Assembly (NCBI GenBank): GCA_029945375.1
Contig: CM057059.1
Coordinates: 1,116,001-1,180,000, forward strand
Direction of reading: 5' to 3'
Length of the DNA stretch: 64,000 bases
Origin: Agaricus subrufescens
Lineage: Eukaryota > Basidiomycota > Agaricomycetes > Agaricales > Agaricaceae
In this document: piece after piece, positions 28,079 through 39,387 of the stretch
How positions within the stretch are numbered: position 1 is the stretch's first letter
Layout of the letters: each line of letters begins with the position of its first letter
Translations under genes and position numbers: made by a program
Notes under the pieces: generated by a model
Told to the model about the DNA's origin: nothing
Seen by the model: the letters and a program-made list of their open reading frames with translations, nothing else
The model's database searches: none

Positions 28079-31000
28079 ATGACCGACGATTTTTTACGAC
28101 TTGTATCCTCTGCGAATCCTGCTGCTAGGCAGTACCAGCCCACAACGACTGGGTATCCTCCTTCGGCTGGTCACCACAACAACCAATCCGATCCCCAACT
28201 TCTAGATCCTTTCTTCGACGACGACGACTATGTTCCTGATTCAGCCTTTGGACGTTCGAAAGCTATGGAGTCGCAGGAGAGTGGGTTACCACTAAGTCGC
28301 TCAGCAGCGGCACCCGCAGGTCACTCTAAGATCACCCTAGGTGACGGAATGCCGCAAGGGTGGAATTTTGACGATGAAGATCTGACACCTTCAAATCACA
28401 CGCAATTTCCCTCTACTGCTGTGCAGCCACCAAAGTCGTCATCACAGCCGAGGCGAAAGAGGTGGAAGTGGCCATGGCAGAAGGAGAGAGAGTTGACGGG
28501 AGAGAGAGTCATTGCGCTGAATAACAGTCTTGCCAACGCAGACTTTGTGTCCAACTTCATCGCCACGAGCAAATACAATATTGCAACCTTCTTACCAAAA
28601 TTCCTTTTCGGTACGTGCTCCTTTCTCTATGTCATGTGCGTCATCTGAGAATACCTTCGTAGAGCAATTCTCAAAATACGCCAACTTGTTCTTCTTATTC
28701 ACAGCATGTATACAACAGATACCTGGTGTATCACCCACTCAACGGTATACCACTATTGTACCTCTGGGCGTAGTCCTATTAGTTTCCGCTTTTAAAGAGG
28801 TGCAAGAGGATTTAGTGAGTTTTTTCTTGGCGTAATTCGTCTTATTCTCATTGGTCGTTTGAAGAAACGACATCAATCAGATTCCGAGCTTAATTCAAGT
28901 CAAGCCAAGGTCATGAATCAGCATGCTGGATTCACGGAAACGAAATGGAAGGATATACGGGTGGGGGATGTAGTGCGGTTAGAGAGTAATGATTTTATAC
29001 CCGCGGACATGGTTCTACTCAGCTCGAGTGAGCCAGAGGGACTATGTTATATTGAGACCTCGAATCTTGATGGGTACGTCTTTTATAATTTGTTTGACTC
29101 ACTGTTGCTGAAGAGCACTTGAAGCGAAACTAATCTCAAAATCAAACAAGCCAATCCACTAACTTCACATCTAACCTCTCCCGAACTTGTCAACCGACTA
29201 CGCGGCTCTCTTCGCTCCGAACACCCGAATAACTCACTATATACCTATGAAGGTACTCTGGAACTTCTATCTGAGATGGGAGTACCCAAGCAAATACCCC
29301 TTGGGCCTGACCAGATATTGTTGCGTGGCGCTCAGTTGCGCAATACTCCATGGGCGTATGGTCTTACTGTCTTTACCGGACACGAAACCAAACTCATGCG
29401 GAATGCTACGTAAGTTTTTTCCTCGACTACACCAGTGCATTGGCTACAACTCAATCATAAGTGCGGCTCCTATCAAGAGAACGGCTGTTGAGCGTCAAGT
29501 GAATGTACAGATTGTGTTCTTATTTTTCATTCTCCTTGCCCTGTCCATCGGCTCTACTATTGGAAGCAGCATTCGCTCTTGGTTTTTCTCTAAACAGCAA
29601 TGGTACTTGATGGAGAATGTGTCAGTCGGTGATAGAGGCGAGTCTATACATTCATGTGGATTCCCAATTTGCTGATTATTGCGAGCACAGTTCGTGGATT
29701 CATCGAGGGTGAGTTATCCTATTTGATACATACTTCTCTCGCACTGCTAATTGTCACTCAGACATTCTTACGTTTGTGATTCTATATAACAACCTCATCC
29801 CCATCTCTTTGATCGTCACAATGGAGGTTGTCAAGTTCCAGCAAGCTCAATTGATCAACTCGGATTTGGATATGTACTACGCGAAGACCGACACACCTGC
29901 GCTTTGTCGAACGTCATCCCTTGTTGAAGAACTTGGTCAAATCGAATATGTATTCAGCGACAAGACGGGAACGTTAACGTGCAATGAAATGGAATTTCGT
30001 TGTTGCAGTATTGCCGGTGTAGCCTATGCTGATGTGGTGGATGAGTCCAAACGTGAAGGGAGGGATGGGAAGGATGGTTGGAGGACCTTTGAGGAGATGA
30101 GGAATCTGATGAATGAATCTTCTAATCCGTTCTTGGGTTCGTCTTTGGATGATGGAACAGATGAAGGGAAACAAAAGGAGACTATCATGGAATTTTTGAC
30201 CCTTCTCGCAGTCTGTCACACAGTCATTCCCGAAGTCAGGGAGGAGAAGATGGTGTACCAAGCAAGTAGTCCGGATGAAGCTGCTCTGGTAGCTGGTGCA
30301 GAGCTTCTCGGATTCCAGTTCCACGTAAGTCTGAGCATAAAGATATCGTGCGGTGCTAAATACACTCACTATTTTAGACGCGTAAACCCAAATCAGTATT
30401 TGTCAAGGTCCTGGGCCAAAATCAGGAATTCGAAATTCTGAATGTTTGCGAGTTCAACTCCACTCGTAAAAGGATGTCGACTGTCGTACGGGGACCTGAT
30501 GGCAAGATCAAACTTTATACGAAGGGTGCAGATACCGTCATTTTGGAGCGGCTCAACAAGCATCAGCCCTACACAGAGAAAACATTGATGCATCTTGAGG
30601 ACTACGCTACGGAGGGCTTGCGAACTCTTTGCATCGCCTTTCGTGAGATTTCAGAACAGGAATACAGGCAGTGGTCAACCATCTATGATCAAGCCGCCGC
30701 TACCATCAATGGACGAGGCGAAGCCCTGGATCAAGCCGCGGAACTCATAGAGAAAGATCTTTTCTTGCTTGGTGCTACTGCTATTGAAGATAGGCTTCAA
30801 GATGGCGTTCCGGACACGATTCATACCTTGCAGATGGCTGGAATCAAAGTTTGGGTGTTGACTGGCGACCGTCAAGAGACAGCTATCAATATTGGGATGT
30901 CTTGCCGACTAATATCGGAGTCTATGAACATGGTACGTGGATTCACAGTTCTGGTCTTTTGTGGTCGAGGTCGCTCATCTGGTTTAGGTTATTGTAAATG

Positions 31001-32804
31001 AGGAGAATGCTAATGACACCAGCGAGTTTTTGACGAAACGGCTATCAGCCATCAAGAATCAAAGAAACACAGGTGATATAGAAGACTTGGCATTGATTAT
31101 AGGTATGTGTATTAATGATGGCGTTTCGGTTTCTTATGTTCGGCGAAATAGATGGCAAGAGCCTCGGGTTTGCATTGGAGAAGCAACTCTCGAAGACCTT
31201 CCTAGAGCTTGCTATCATGTGCAAGGCTGTGATATGTTGTATGTCATATCTTGTTCCCGATTTTCCAGTGTTTTAATCATCAGTATCTAGGTCGTGTATC
31301 ACCACTGCAAAAGGCCCTTGTTGTCAAGTTGGTTAAGAAGAATCAGAAAGCCATCTTGCTTGCTATTGGTGATGGTGCCAATGATGTTAGTATGATTCAA
31401 GCCGCGCACGTTGGTATAGGTATATCTGGCGTTGAGGTAAGTATGTATTAATAAATTATGACGGGAAGATGACAATTGGCTGTAGGGTTTACAAGCTGCT
31501 CGGTCTGCCGACGTTGCTATTTCTCAGTTCAGGTACTTGAAGAAGCTGCTACTCGTGCACGGTGCTTGGAGCTACCGCCGTTTGTCAAAGCTGATTTTGT
31601 GTACGTGTTCATGTTTTTGGTTCGATATTGGTGTGTGCTCATGCGTAGTTCAGATTCGTTCTATAAGAACATTACTTTGTACATGACACAGTTCTGGGTG
31701 GGTGACCGTATTGGTGATTTTTGACTCTAGAAATTATATCTCACTGGGACGGTATTTAGTATTCCTTCTTCAACAATTTTTCTGGTCAGATTGCCTACGA
31801 GTCATGGACACTGACATATTTTAACGTTGTGTTTACTGTCCTACCACCTCTCGTTATTGGTATCTTTGACCAATTTGTGTCTGCGCGGTTTCTTGACCGG
31901 TATCCCCAACTCTACATACTTGGACAGAAGAACGAGTTCTTTACGAAGACTGCTTTCTGGTTGTGGATCGCGAATGCCTTGTACCATAGTATCGTAAGTC
32001 AACGGTTGGCATGGTCCTAGCAGCTACTGAGATTTCTATAGGTTCTATTTGGATCCTCTGTAATTTTGTTCTGGGGCGACCTACGTTTGGCGGACGGGCT
32101 GGATAGTGGACATTGGTTTTGGGGAACGACTCTCTATCTTGCGGTCATTCTGACCGTCCTTGGGAAGGCGGCGCTCATTTCCGAGTAAGTCATGTTGTCT
32201 ATTGACAAAGGCGGTCGCTGATTGTTTCCGGATAGTATCTGGACTAAATATACCGTCGCTGCCATTCCTGGATCGTTCGTCTTTACGATGGCTATCCTGC
32301 CATTGTATGCAACTATCGCCCCTCTGATCGGATTCTCTAAGGAGTACTCAGGCCTCGTGCCGCATCTATGGGGAAATTGGATCTTCTACTTTAATCTCCT
32401 GCTTATACCCATTTTCTGCCTTGGGAGAGACATGGTCTGGAAATAGTGGGTGACAGTTGTATGATCATTCTATGGTTGACGCTCAATGCCCTTTTTTGCA
32501 GTTATCGGAGAACGTACAACCCGCTGTCATACCATATTGTCCAAGAGCTGCAAAAATACAATATACCCGATTATCGACCACGACAAGAACAGTAAGCATT
32601 TTTATTGATGAAACAGGCAATTTAGATCTGACTCCGGATGGTAGGTTTCAGAAGGCGATTAAGAAAGTGCGCGCTGTGCAACGGATGCGTCGGAACCGTG
32701 GATTTGCGTTTAGTCAAACTGAAACTGGTGGGAAACAGGATCAGGCGAGACTTATTCGTGCGTATGACACTTCGAAAGCGGATGCCCGACCGACAGGGTA
32801 TTAG
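28079..32804 (+). CDS. DRS2: P4-type ATPase, aminophospholipid flippase (Drs2 type)
   Basis: Trans-Golgi/endosomal flippase that moves phosphatidylserine and phosphatidylethanolamine to the cytosolic leaflet. A long disordered N terminus (acidic [12 protein letters not shown]) precedes the P4 start [40 protein letters not shown] is the first membrane pair. The actuator region has [15 protein letters not shown] and [18 protein letters not shown]. The fourth helix bears the flippase motif [16 protein letters not shown]. The phosphorylated Asp is in [13 protein letters not shown], the nucleotide domain has [12 protein letters not shown], and the hinge is [19 protein letters not shown]. The tail contains GFAFSQ, the autoinhibitory motif known from Drs2/ATP8A proteins. 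About 15 short introns. Class and catalytic motifs are clear; individual exon borders are approximate. Confidence 0.95.
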
Positions 32805-33061
32805 GATTATCCTTTTTGTCGTGTTGTGCGCTGGGAGAAGGGGAGGGGTCTTTTATTTTGGATACTTTATCTGTTAGATCACTGGGACAGTGTAACTTAT
32901 AAATGCATGTTCGTTGTCTAATCAGTACATGGCGCACTTTTTCTGGAGTAGCAACGAACAAATGAATGGACAGTTGTCAGAGAATCGGGCCCGGTTGATC
33001 CAGAGGGATGAGACAAGGACTCCGGGCAGGACGGGAGATGCCGAGCGAGGGACCTTGGCAA

Positions 33062-33095
33062 CAGGATCAGTGCCAGGATCAGTGCCAGGATCAGT
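33062..33095. repeat. 12-bp tandem repeat, nearly three copies
   Basis: CAGGATCAGTGC occurs twice and then CAGGATCAGT once more, head to tail. Confidence 0.85.
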
Positions 33096-33375
33096 CGAGA
33101 CGGGCCAGGGCCCCCTTGCAGTTGCAGCATAAAGCGGACGCTCGTTTCGTTGCTTCTCCGTTGCACTGCACCTCCACGCGGGACTGGTTTCCCCCCCTCC
33201 CCCACGCACCCTTTCTTTCGGTCCTTTCTTTTCTTTTCTATTCTTTTCTTTGTTCGTGTCTATTTTTTTTCCAGGCCCGCTCCTTTCCCCACTGCGGTTT
33301 GTTGTGTACCCTAATCCAGCACGCGTCAGGAACGCTCCAATTAATCATTCATTCTTTTGAGAACAAGACCATTTA

Positions 33376-33402
33376 CCACTACTACTACCACTACCACTAC
33401 CA
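33376..33402. repeat. ACT/ACC trinucleotide microsatellite
   Basis: Runs of ACCACTACTACTACCACTAC-type triplets lie about 30 bp before the NoxR ATG, inside the probable 5' UTR. Confidence 0.7.
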
Positions 33403-33432
33403 ACCCATCCACCCTATAGTCCGCCCGATAAA

Positions 33433-35546
33433 ATGTCGCTCAAAGCTGAGCTGGAGACTTGGGCTGCTGCGTTGAAGGCGTACGATGAACAAGATTTCGA
33501 GAAAGCCCTGGATTTGTTTTCGGTGAAGACGCCCTTCGCTCTTTCTATGTCATTGTTGCTTATATGTTCTTATGTTTTGTTTTTTGGTTGTAGAGGATTG
33601 CGGACTCGTCCAAGATATTGACGAATATGGGCTTGATTTATGCGACGCTTGGAGAACATGAAGCTGCTGTGGAGCGGTTTGTTGAGGCTAGGAATTTGGA
33701 CCAGTATTTGGCTGTTGCGTACGTTATTGCTTTTGTCGACCCTTACTTTTGGACCCCCCTCCCTGATGTTATTACAGATACTTCCAATGCGGAGTCTCTA
33801 ATTTTTTGCTTGGTCGGTATGATGACGCTTTCAAGGATTTCGAGCAGGCTTTGTTTTATTTGCGCGAAAACCAGGCGATGTGAGTAGCTCTTCTCACTCT
33901 CTTTCTCTTTCTCATTAATTGAGGGTGTAGTAACTATGAACAATTGGGTCTCAAGTTCCGGTTGTTCTCTGCTGAGGTTTTGTATAATAAGGGGTTGTGT
34001 TTGATTTATATGGGGAGAATTCAGGATGGGATGCAAGATTTGAGAGAGGCGAGTAAGGATAAAGTTATAGAAGACCATAATGTTATCGATGAGGCCATTC
34101 GGGATCGTGGAGAGGGATACATGGTCTTCAGTGTTGTGCGTTTCACCTCCCTGCCCTCCCTTCTTCCTGTCCCATGCTGACTGATTGTACCATGTAGCCT
34201 GTCGGCGTGTTGTACAGACCGGCGGAAAAGAAGCTCAAGAATGTAGCTGCGCGAAACTTTCTCGGGCAACCGGTGGGCATTGGTTTTTTCGTTTTCGGTG
34301 TGAGATCGCCGATTTATTGATTTTTGATTTTGGGGTAGATCTTGGTTGCTGCGAGTGACGCGAATGATGCGTTTACTACATTTACTGGTTCTACCCGTCT
34401 TAAGCAGGGCATCACGCCCACCGGTGTGTTTGTGGAGGATTCCGAGGCGAATATTACGAGGAGCGCTAGTTTGCCTGTTATTACTACCAAGAGCAGTATG
34501 TTTTTTATTCTTTTACTGTTTACTCCTCCTTGGCTAATACGTTCGTTATATCAGAAACAAATACGGACGGACTTCCTCCTATTTCGGGTGGTGTTGAGCG
34601 TTCTAGAACGACGCTTGCGGTACCGTCTAATGCTCGAGAACGGATATCGCCAAGGGAGGAAAGTCCAGCCGCTCCGGCAATGGATAGTAGAAATGTGACG
34701 CCGCCTGAAAGTGGTCGGCCTGCTGCCGGAGTTGGGATTGGAGGTCCCGTTAGAGGGTTAAGCGTACGGAAAGTGAATGCGCCGGCGGGCCCAAGTAACG
34801 CTTCGAGAGGTATGGGACAAGTTTAATGCGGTGTTGGGGGTTTTTGATAAGCATTGGTTTTTTTTTTTTGACTTGCAGGTACCAACAACGATACCCGTGT
34901 CACGGAATTGTATGATGATTACATTGACGCGTATGCTGATCCTGCACCTCCCCTCCCACCGCAGAAGAGTATGACGTCGAATTCGGATGACCGTGTTATC
35001 GCTTGGGCGAGAAGTACTGGAGATGCTCCTCCTATTGGGATTTCTCGCAGTGGGTCGAGGAGTGCTCCTGGGAGTAGTTATGCGCCGAGTTCGTTTGGTT
35101 CGATGAGGAGAAAGGCATCTCGGCGGCGCCCACAACGGAGTCGGATGCAGAGTGCGTATGAGGGTGAGGAGGAGGAGGGGTATGTTAGTGGAGACTATGA
35201 CGATGGGTTCTATGATCTGATGAAGATTCGTGTAAAGGTGCGCGTATCATGAGTTTTGAAAGGAGAAGAGTGCTTATTTTATTTTTTTGGGTAATAGATC
35301 CACTACAAGGATGATGTGCGAGGCATGGCGCTGACCCCGGAGATGACATTCAATGATTTCATGGACAAGCTTTCGTCAAAGTTTGACAAGTCGATCAATG
35401 GGCTTGGACTGAAATTCCAGGATGAGGATGGGGGCAAGGTCACGCTTGCGGACGAGACGGACTTTGAACTTGCGGTGGAGACTGCTCGGACTGGGACTCA
35501 GGGAAAGGCAGAGGGGCGGCTGGTGATATGGTGCACCGACCGATAG
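33433..35546 (+). CDS. noxR: NADPH oxidase regulator NoxR (p67phox-like)
   Basis: Cytosolic activator of fungal NADPH oxidases, which binds Rac and the oxidase. MSLKAELETWAAALKAYDEQ starts a set of TPR repeats (ILTNMGLIYATLGEHEAAVE, YDDAFKDFEQALFYLREN, YNKGLCLIYMGRIQDGMQDL). An activation-region-like VPVGVLYRPAEKKLKNV follows. A Ser/Pro-rich disordered middle contains APPLPPQK, a possible SH3 ligand, and a basic patch RRKASRRRPQRSR. The C-terminal PB1 domain begins MKIRVKIHYKDDVRGMAL and has the acidic FQDEDGGKVTLADETDFEL typical of a PB1 OPCA motif. Domain order TPR-linker-PB1 and length match fungal NoxR. It lies between DRS2 and PINX1 on the same strand. Confidence 0.92.
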
Positions 35547-35661
35547 CTATCTTCTATCTTTAGTGGCTTGGATGATGGTTGCTTATGTCATTACTACAAG
35601 TAAAAAAAAAAAATCACTGTATTGCCTCTTTGCTAGAAACGATTACACCACTCCTCTCTAC

Positions 35662-36466
35662 ATGGGTCTCTCTGGACGGAAAGATAAACAGAGGATAGGG
35701 AATGATCCTCGGAACCTGGCGTGGGCAGACGGTATGTAGAGATTGCGGCCGTGAGCGACGCTCAGTAACGGGAGAGGACGACTACACAGATGCTGCTCGC
35801 TTCGGGTCGAATTATCTGTCCAAGTTTGGGTGGGACTCCAGTAAGGGGTTGGGGGCCGGTGGTGACGGACGGACGAGCCATATCAAGGTTTCGCAAAAGA
35901 TGGATATGATGGGGATTGGTGCGGGGGCTCATCAGAATGATCCCAACGGGATCGCGTGGAAGCAGAACAGGGATTTCGAGAATCTGCTGAAGAGGCTGAA
36001 CGAGGACAAGGGGGGGGAGGGGGAGGAGGAGGAGGAAAGTGGAGCCGTGGTTGATGGGTTTGTGAAGGAGAAGAAGAAGAAGAAGGAAAAACGAAAAAGG
36101 GAAGAGGATGGCGAGGGAAAACGCAAGAAACCGAGGAAAAACAAAGAGGGCGCCGAGGAAAAACCTGTCCGGGTGGTGCCCCGGCACAGATCGTATGCAG
36201 CCCTCCCATGCGTCCTTCTAGCGTGCTGACTACAGGATGATAGACATCGAGCCCGGCACATAGCCGCCAAGGCGCAGGCCTGCAGATCGGAGGCGGCGAT
36301 GTCTGAGATACTCGGCATCGCGCCGACGGCCGCGCGGGGGGAGGAGCCGGCGGCGAGCAGCAGCGGGGGTGGGGGCGGTGGCCCGGAGGAGGAGGGGCTC
36401 GCGACCGCGCCGCTGAGCGTGGAGGAGTACTTCCGGGCAAAGATGGGCCGGCGGGTGGGAGAGTAG
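35662..36466 (+). CDS. PXR1: PinX1/Pxr1-like G-patch protein
   Basis: Nucleolar G-patch protein that activates the Prp43 helicase in rRNA and snoRNA processing; in yeast and humans it also restrains telomerase. MGLSGRKDKQRIGNDPRNLA is the conserved start. The G-patch is FGSNYLSKFGWDSSKGLG...HIKVSQKMDMMGIG followed by DPNGIAWKQNRDFENLL. A long Lys/Glu tract (about 36050-36170, KEKKKKKEKRKREE) gives a nucleolar-type basic tail, and RHRSHRARHIAAK follows after splicing. Three exons (35662-35731, 35790-36192, 36244-36466) make 231 residues. The second acceptor (GATGATAG|A) is chosen because it alone keeps the frame. The start is only 115 bp after the NoxR stop. Long minus-strand open frames here are shadows of the GC-rich coding sequence. 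Confidence 0.9.
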
Positions 36467-36665
36467 ATAGGTGATCTGTAGCCGGAATAACGTGGCTCCG
36501 CGCCGATCAGCGAGCTGCGCTCGACCGCCATGCAAGTGAGAGATCTGATAATAAACGGGTCGCCGCCCCGCCTGTCGCCCTCCCAGGAGCACCGGGCCCT
36601 CCTCTGCCACCGCGTCAGTCGTCCCCTTCCGCGCCCAGCCCCCGTTCACCGTTCTCTAGCACACC

Positions 36666-39035
36666 ATGCTCCGCCCCTCCGCGACCTCCTCCCGCGCACA
36701 GTCCCCCTCCAGCACCAGCACCCACCGCCCCTCGCGCCGCGCCACCATCGTCCTCATAGGGCTCCCCGGAGGTGCGCCTTCCTCTCCTCCTCTCCCGGCC
36801 CCATGCTGACCCCTCTCCAGTCGGCAAGACCACCCTCGCCTCCATCACCGCCATGGCCCTCGGCTGGGAGATGCTCGACACCGACGCCGTCTTCGAGGCC
36901 CGCCACCAGACGTCCATCCCCGGCTTTCTCGCCGCCCGCGGACGCGACGCCATGCGCCAGGCCGAGGCCGACATCCTCGCGGATCTCCTCCACAGCAATC
37001 CCACCGAAAAAGTCATTGCCTGCGGCGCCGGCGTCATCGAGCTCGAGCCGAACAGGGCCCTTCTCCGCCAGTTCCGAGAACACGGTGTCGTCATCCACGT
37101 CCTCCGCGACAAGGACGCCGTCGCGGCATACACCCGCACCTCCCAGGTCCACCCCCCTGACCCCGACACCTGGGACCAACGCGTCGCCCTCTTCCGCGAC
37201 TGCTGCTCCTACGAGTTTGCCTCCCTCACGAGCCACCCGCCCCCGGACCAAGATGTCGAGATGGAAGACTCCAAACACGAGCTTTCCGTCATCTTCAAGC
37301 CCGTCGAACAGGACTTTTTCCGGCTCCTGCGTTTCATACACGGCGTCGACACCAACAAGGTCCCCACTCGCCCACATCGGACCTACTTCCTCTCCCTCAC
37401 CTTTGACGACGTCAACAAAGCCCTCCCCCACCTCGAGGATCTGTCCGTAGGCACGGATCTCTTGTCAATCCGAGCAGATTTGCTCGCTTCCTACGACTTG
37501 AGTTTTCTCTCATTTCAAATCGCTACCTTGCGCCGCCATTCCCCACTCCCCATCTCCTTTACCCTCCGGATGAAGTCCGAGGCCGGCCATTATCCCAATC
37601 TCGATCCCAACAACCCGGAAATGCTCGAGACCTTCACCGCCTACTTTCAGCATGCGTTGCGCCTTGGCATCGAATATGTCGAGCTCAACATCCATTACCC
37701 CCCTTCCGTCATTAAAAGTATTGTAACAAATAAAGCCAACACGTCAATTGTAGGTTTGTATTGCGATAATGGGACAGGCTTGCGATGGGATCATTTAGAG
37801 GCCAGGGAGCTCTATGACGGCATTGTCGCAATGGGTGCAGATGTCGCCGTCATGGCGTTACATGCCAAGACCTTTGAAGACAACATGAGATTGCGAGTTT
37901 TTGCCGCCTCTGTGGAAAATGGCCCAGTACCCTTTATTGGCCTGAATATGGGGAATGAGGTAGGTCGCGCTCTCGCTAGTTTGCTGTGTCATTTGTCTTA
38001 TATCATGCCAAGGGTAAAATCTCGCGAGCATTAAACCACTACCTCTCACCCGTTTCACATCCCCTTGTTCCCATCCCTCCCCCCGCTGGACATGTCACGT
38101 TCCAAGAATGTCAATCCATCCTCTATCTTACAGGTCTCCTCCCGCCGAAAAGATATTACGTTTTTGGTCACCCCATTCCCCACTCGATGTCTCCTATCCT
38201 ATACAACGCCGCATTCAACGCCCTCGGTCTCCCACACACGTACAGTAAACTCGACACGCCAGATATGGATGAGATCCGTAAAGTGATGGAACAACCGGAT
38301 TTCGGGGGAGCGAGTGTCACCTTACCCCATGCTCGTAGTATCATACCTTTTGTCCAACATCTTTCCCGTCATGCACAAATTATCGGTGCCGTCAACACGA
38401 TACAATTAGCTGCATGGGGTGGGCCTGGGTTGATAGGTGACAACACTGACTGGAAAGGGATCAAAAACTGTTTATGTCGTGCTTTGACACCCGCGCATGC
38501 AGTCACTTCGGCGACCACGGCTCTCGTGTTGGGTGCTGGGGGCTCTGCTAGGGCTACCATATACGCGTTGTATCGCATTGGTGTTGTCAATATTTATGTG
38601 TATAATCGGAGTGGATCGAAAGCCCGGAGTTTGGTTGATGATTTCCAGCGGCTCGATCATCTCCTGAAGGTGACCGTTCTTGATTGTCTCGACGTGCCAA
38701 TTGTACCCCCGCCGTGTATCATTGTGTCTACCGTCCCTGCAATTGCGGGACCTATCGATACAGCTGCGAAACCTGTGGATTTGGGATTGGGTATTGAACA
38801 TTTATCTATGAATGGTGGTGTGGTTGTGGAACTTGCGTATGAGAAGAAGGTGACGCCGTTGTTGGCGTTGGCGGAACAGAGAAGACAGCAGGGGTTCCGA
38901 TGGGAAAGTGTGGATGGTGTGGAGGTGTTACTTGAACAGGCGTTTGAGCAGATTAGGTTTTGGACGGGGAGGAGTGCACCTAGAAAGCAAGTCAGACGTC
39001 AGGTGATGGAGGCTTACCATGAGATGTGTCCATGA
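36666..39035 (+). CDS. AROM-derived three-domain protein, quinate-repressor (QutR/qa-1S)-like
   Basis: This 755-residue protein (exons 36666-36771, 36821-37959, 38013-39035) has the order shikimate kinase, type I 3-dehydroquinase, shikimate dehydrogenase, i.e. the C-terminal three domains of AROM without the two N-terminal ones. The P-loop is intact (GLPGVGKTT), and DTD is present. The kinase GGG motif is altered to CGAGVIE. In the dehydroquinase part the usual catalytic His (YHD) reads YCD (GLYCDNGTG), and the Schiff-base Lys region reads ADVAVMALHA with no Lys. In the dehydrogenase part HSMSPILYN has Tyr for the usual His, and VTLPHA lacks the catalytic Lys of VTxPxK; GDNTDW and the NADP loop GAGGSARA remain. 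In ascomycetes this architecture with lost catalysis is the quinate-pathway repressor. A regulatory role is inferred. Confidence 0.8.
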
Positions 39036-39387
39036 TGTTTTTTTGAAAAAGTCTTCTTTTTTTTTTTGCTTACTGGTTTTTCTCTTTTTCTCTTTCTTTC
39101 TTTTTTGCTTTTAAATATTTGTCATTGTAATGTTCATTATATCTTTGGCTAAATCCTTTGGGGGGGAGAAGGACTTTAAGATTAAGAAGAGAGTAAGCTA
39201 GGCTACAATTCACATGAACTGTGTATAAATTAGCGCATTCGCAAAAACCAAGGATGTTGGGGAGGAAGCGGTGGTTGAAAACCGTTGTACAAAATAGAGT
39301 TATTCGTGAATACTGTGTTTATAAAAATCTAGCTTCCAAAACTTCTATTTCATAAAAAAACACAATGTCCGACCCCCAAAAAACTAT
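39036..39387. other. Convergent 3' spacer
   Basis: This gap between two converging genes has T-rich tracts (about 39050-39110) and a G run (about 39161-39168). It probably holds both 3' UTRs; nothing else is seen. Confidence 0.45.

Larger units (their letters stand above)
32805..33432. other. Spacer with a short tandem repeat and pyrimidine-rich NoxR promoter
   Basis: The 628 bp contain a 12-bp tandem repeat (33062-33095), a strongly pyrimidine-rich stretch (about 33180-33275, CTTTTCTTTT words), and a CTA/ACC microsatellite just before the NoxR start. No gene is supported; open frames here are low-complexity products of the repeats. Confidence 0.5.

Noticed and set aside
33008..33209. Low-complexity frames over the 12-bp tandem repeat
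   Set aside because: The repeated Gly-Thr-Asp-Pro type translation is a direct product of the 12-bp DNA repeat and not evidence of a protein.
35762..36649. Long minus-strand open frames (141-199 codons) opposite PINX1
   Set aside because: They mirror the GC-rich, low-complexity Lys/Glu and Gly/Ser coding on the plus strand, which carries clear domain motifs; no domain is seen on the minus strand.
36530..37450. 306-codon plus-strand frame and 225-codon minus-strand frame over the QutR-like gene
   Set aside because: Both are out-of-frame shadows rich in Pro/Ser/Arg or Gly/Val; the frame with the P-loop and AROM motifs is the real one.
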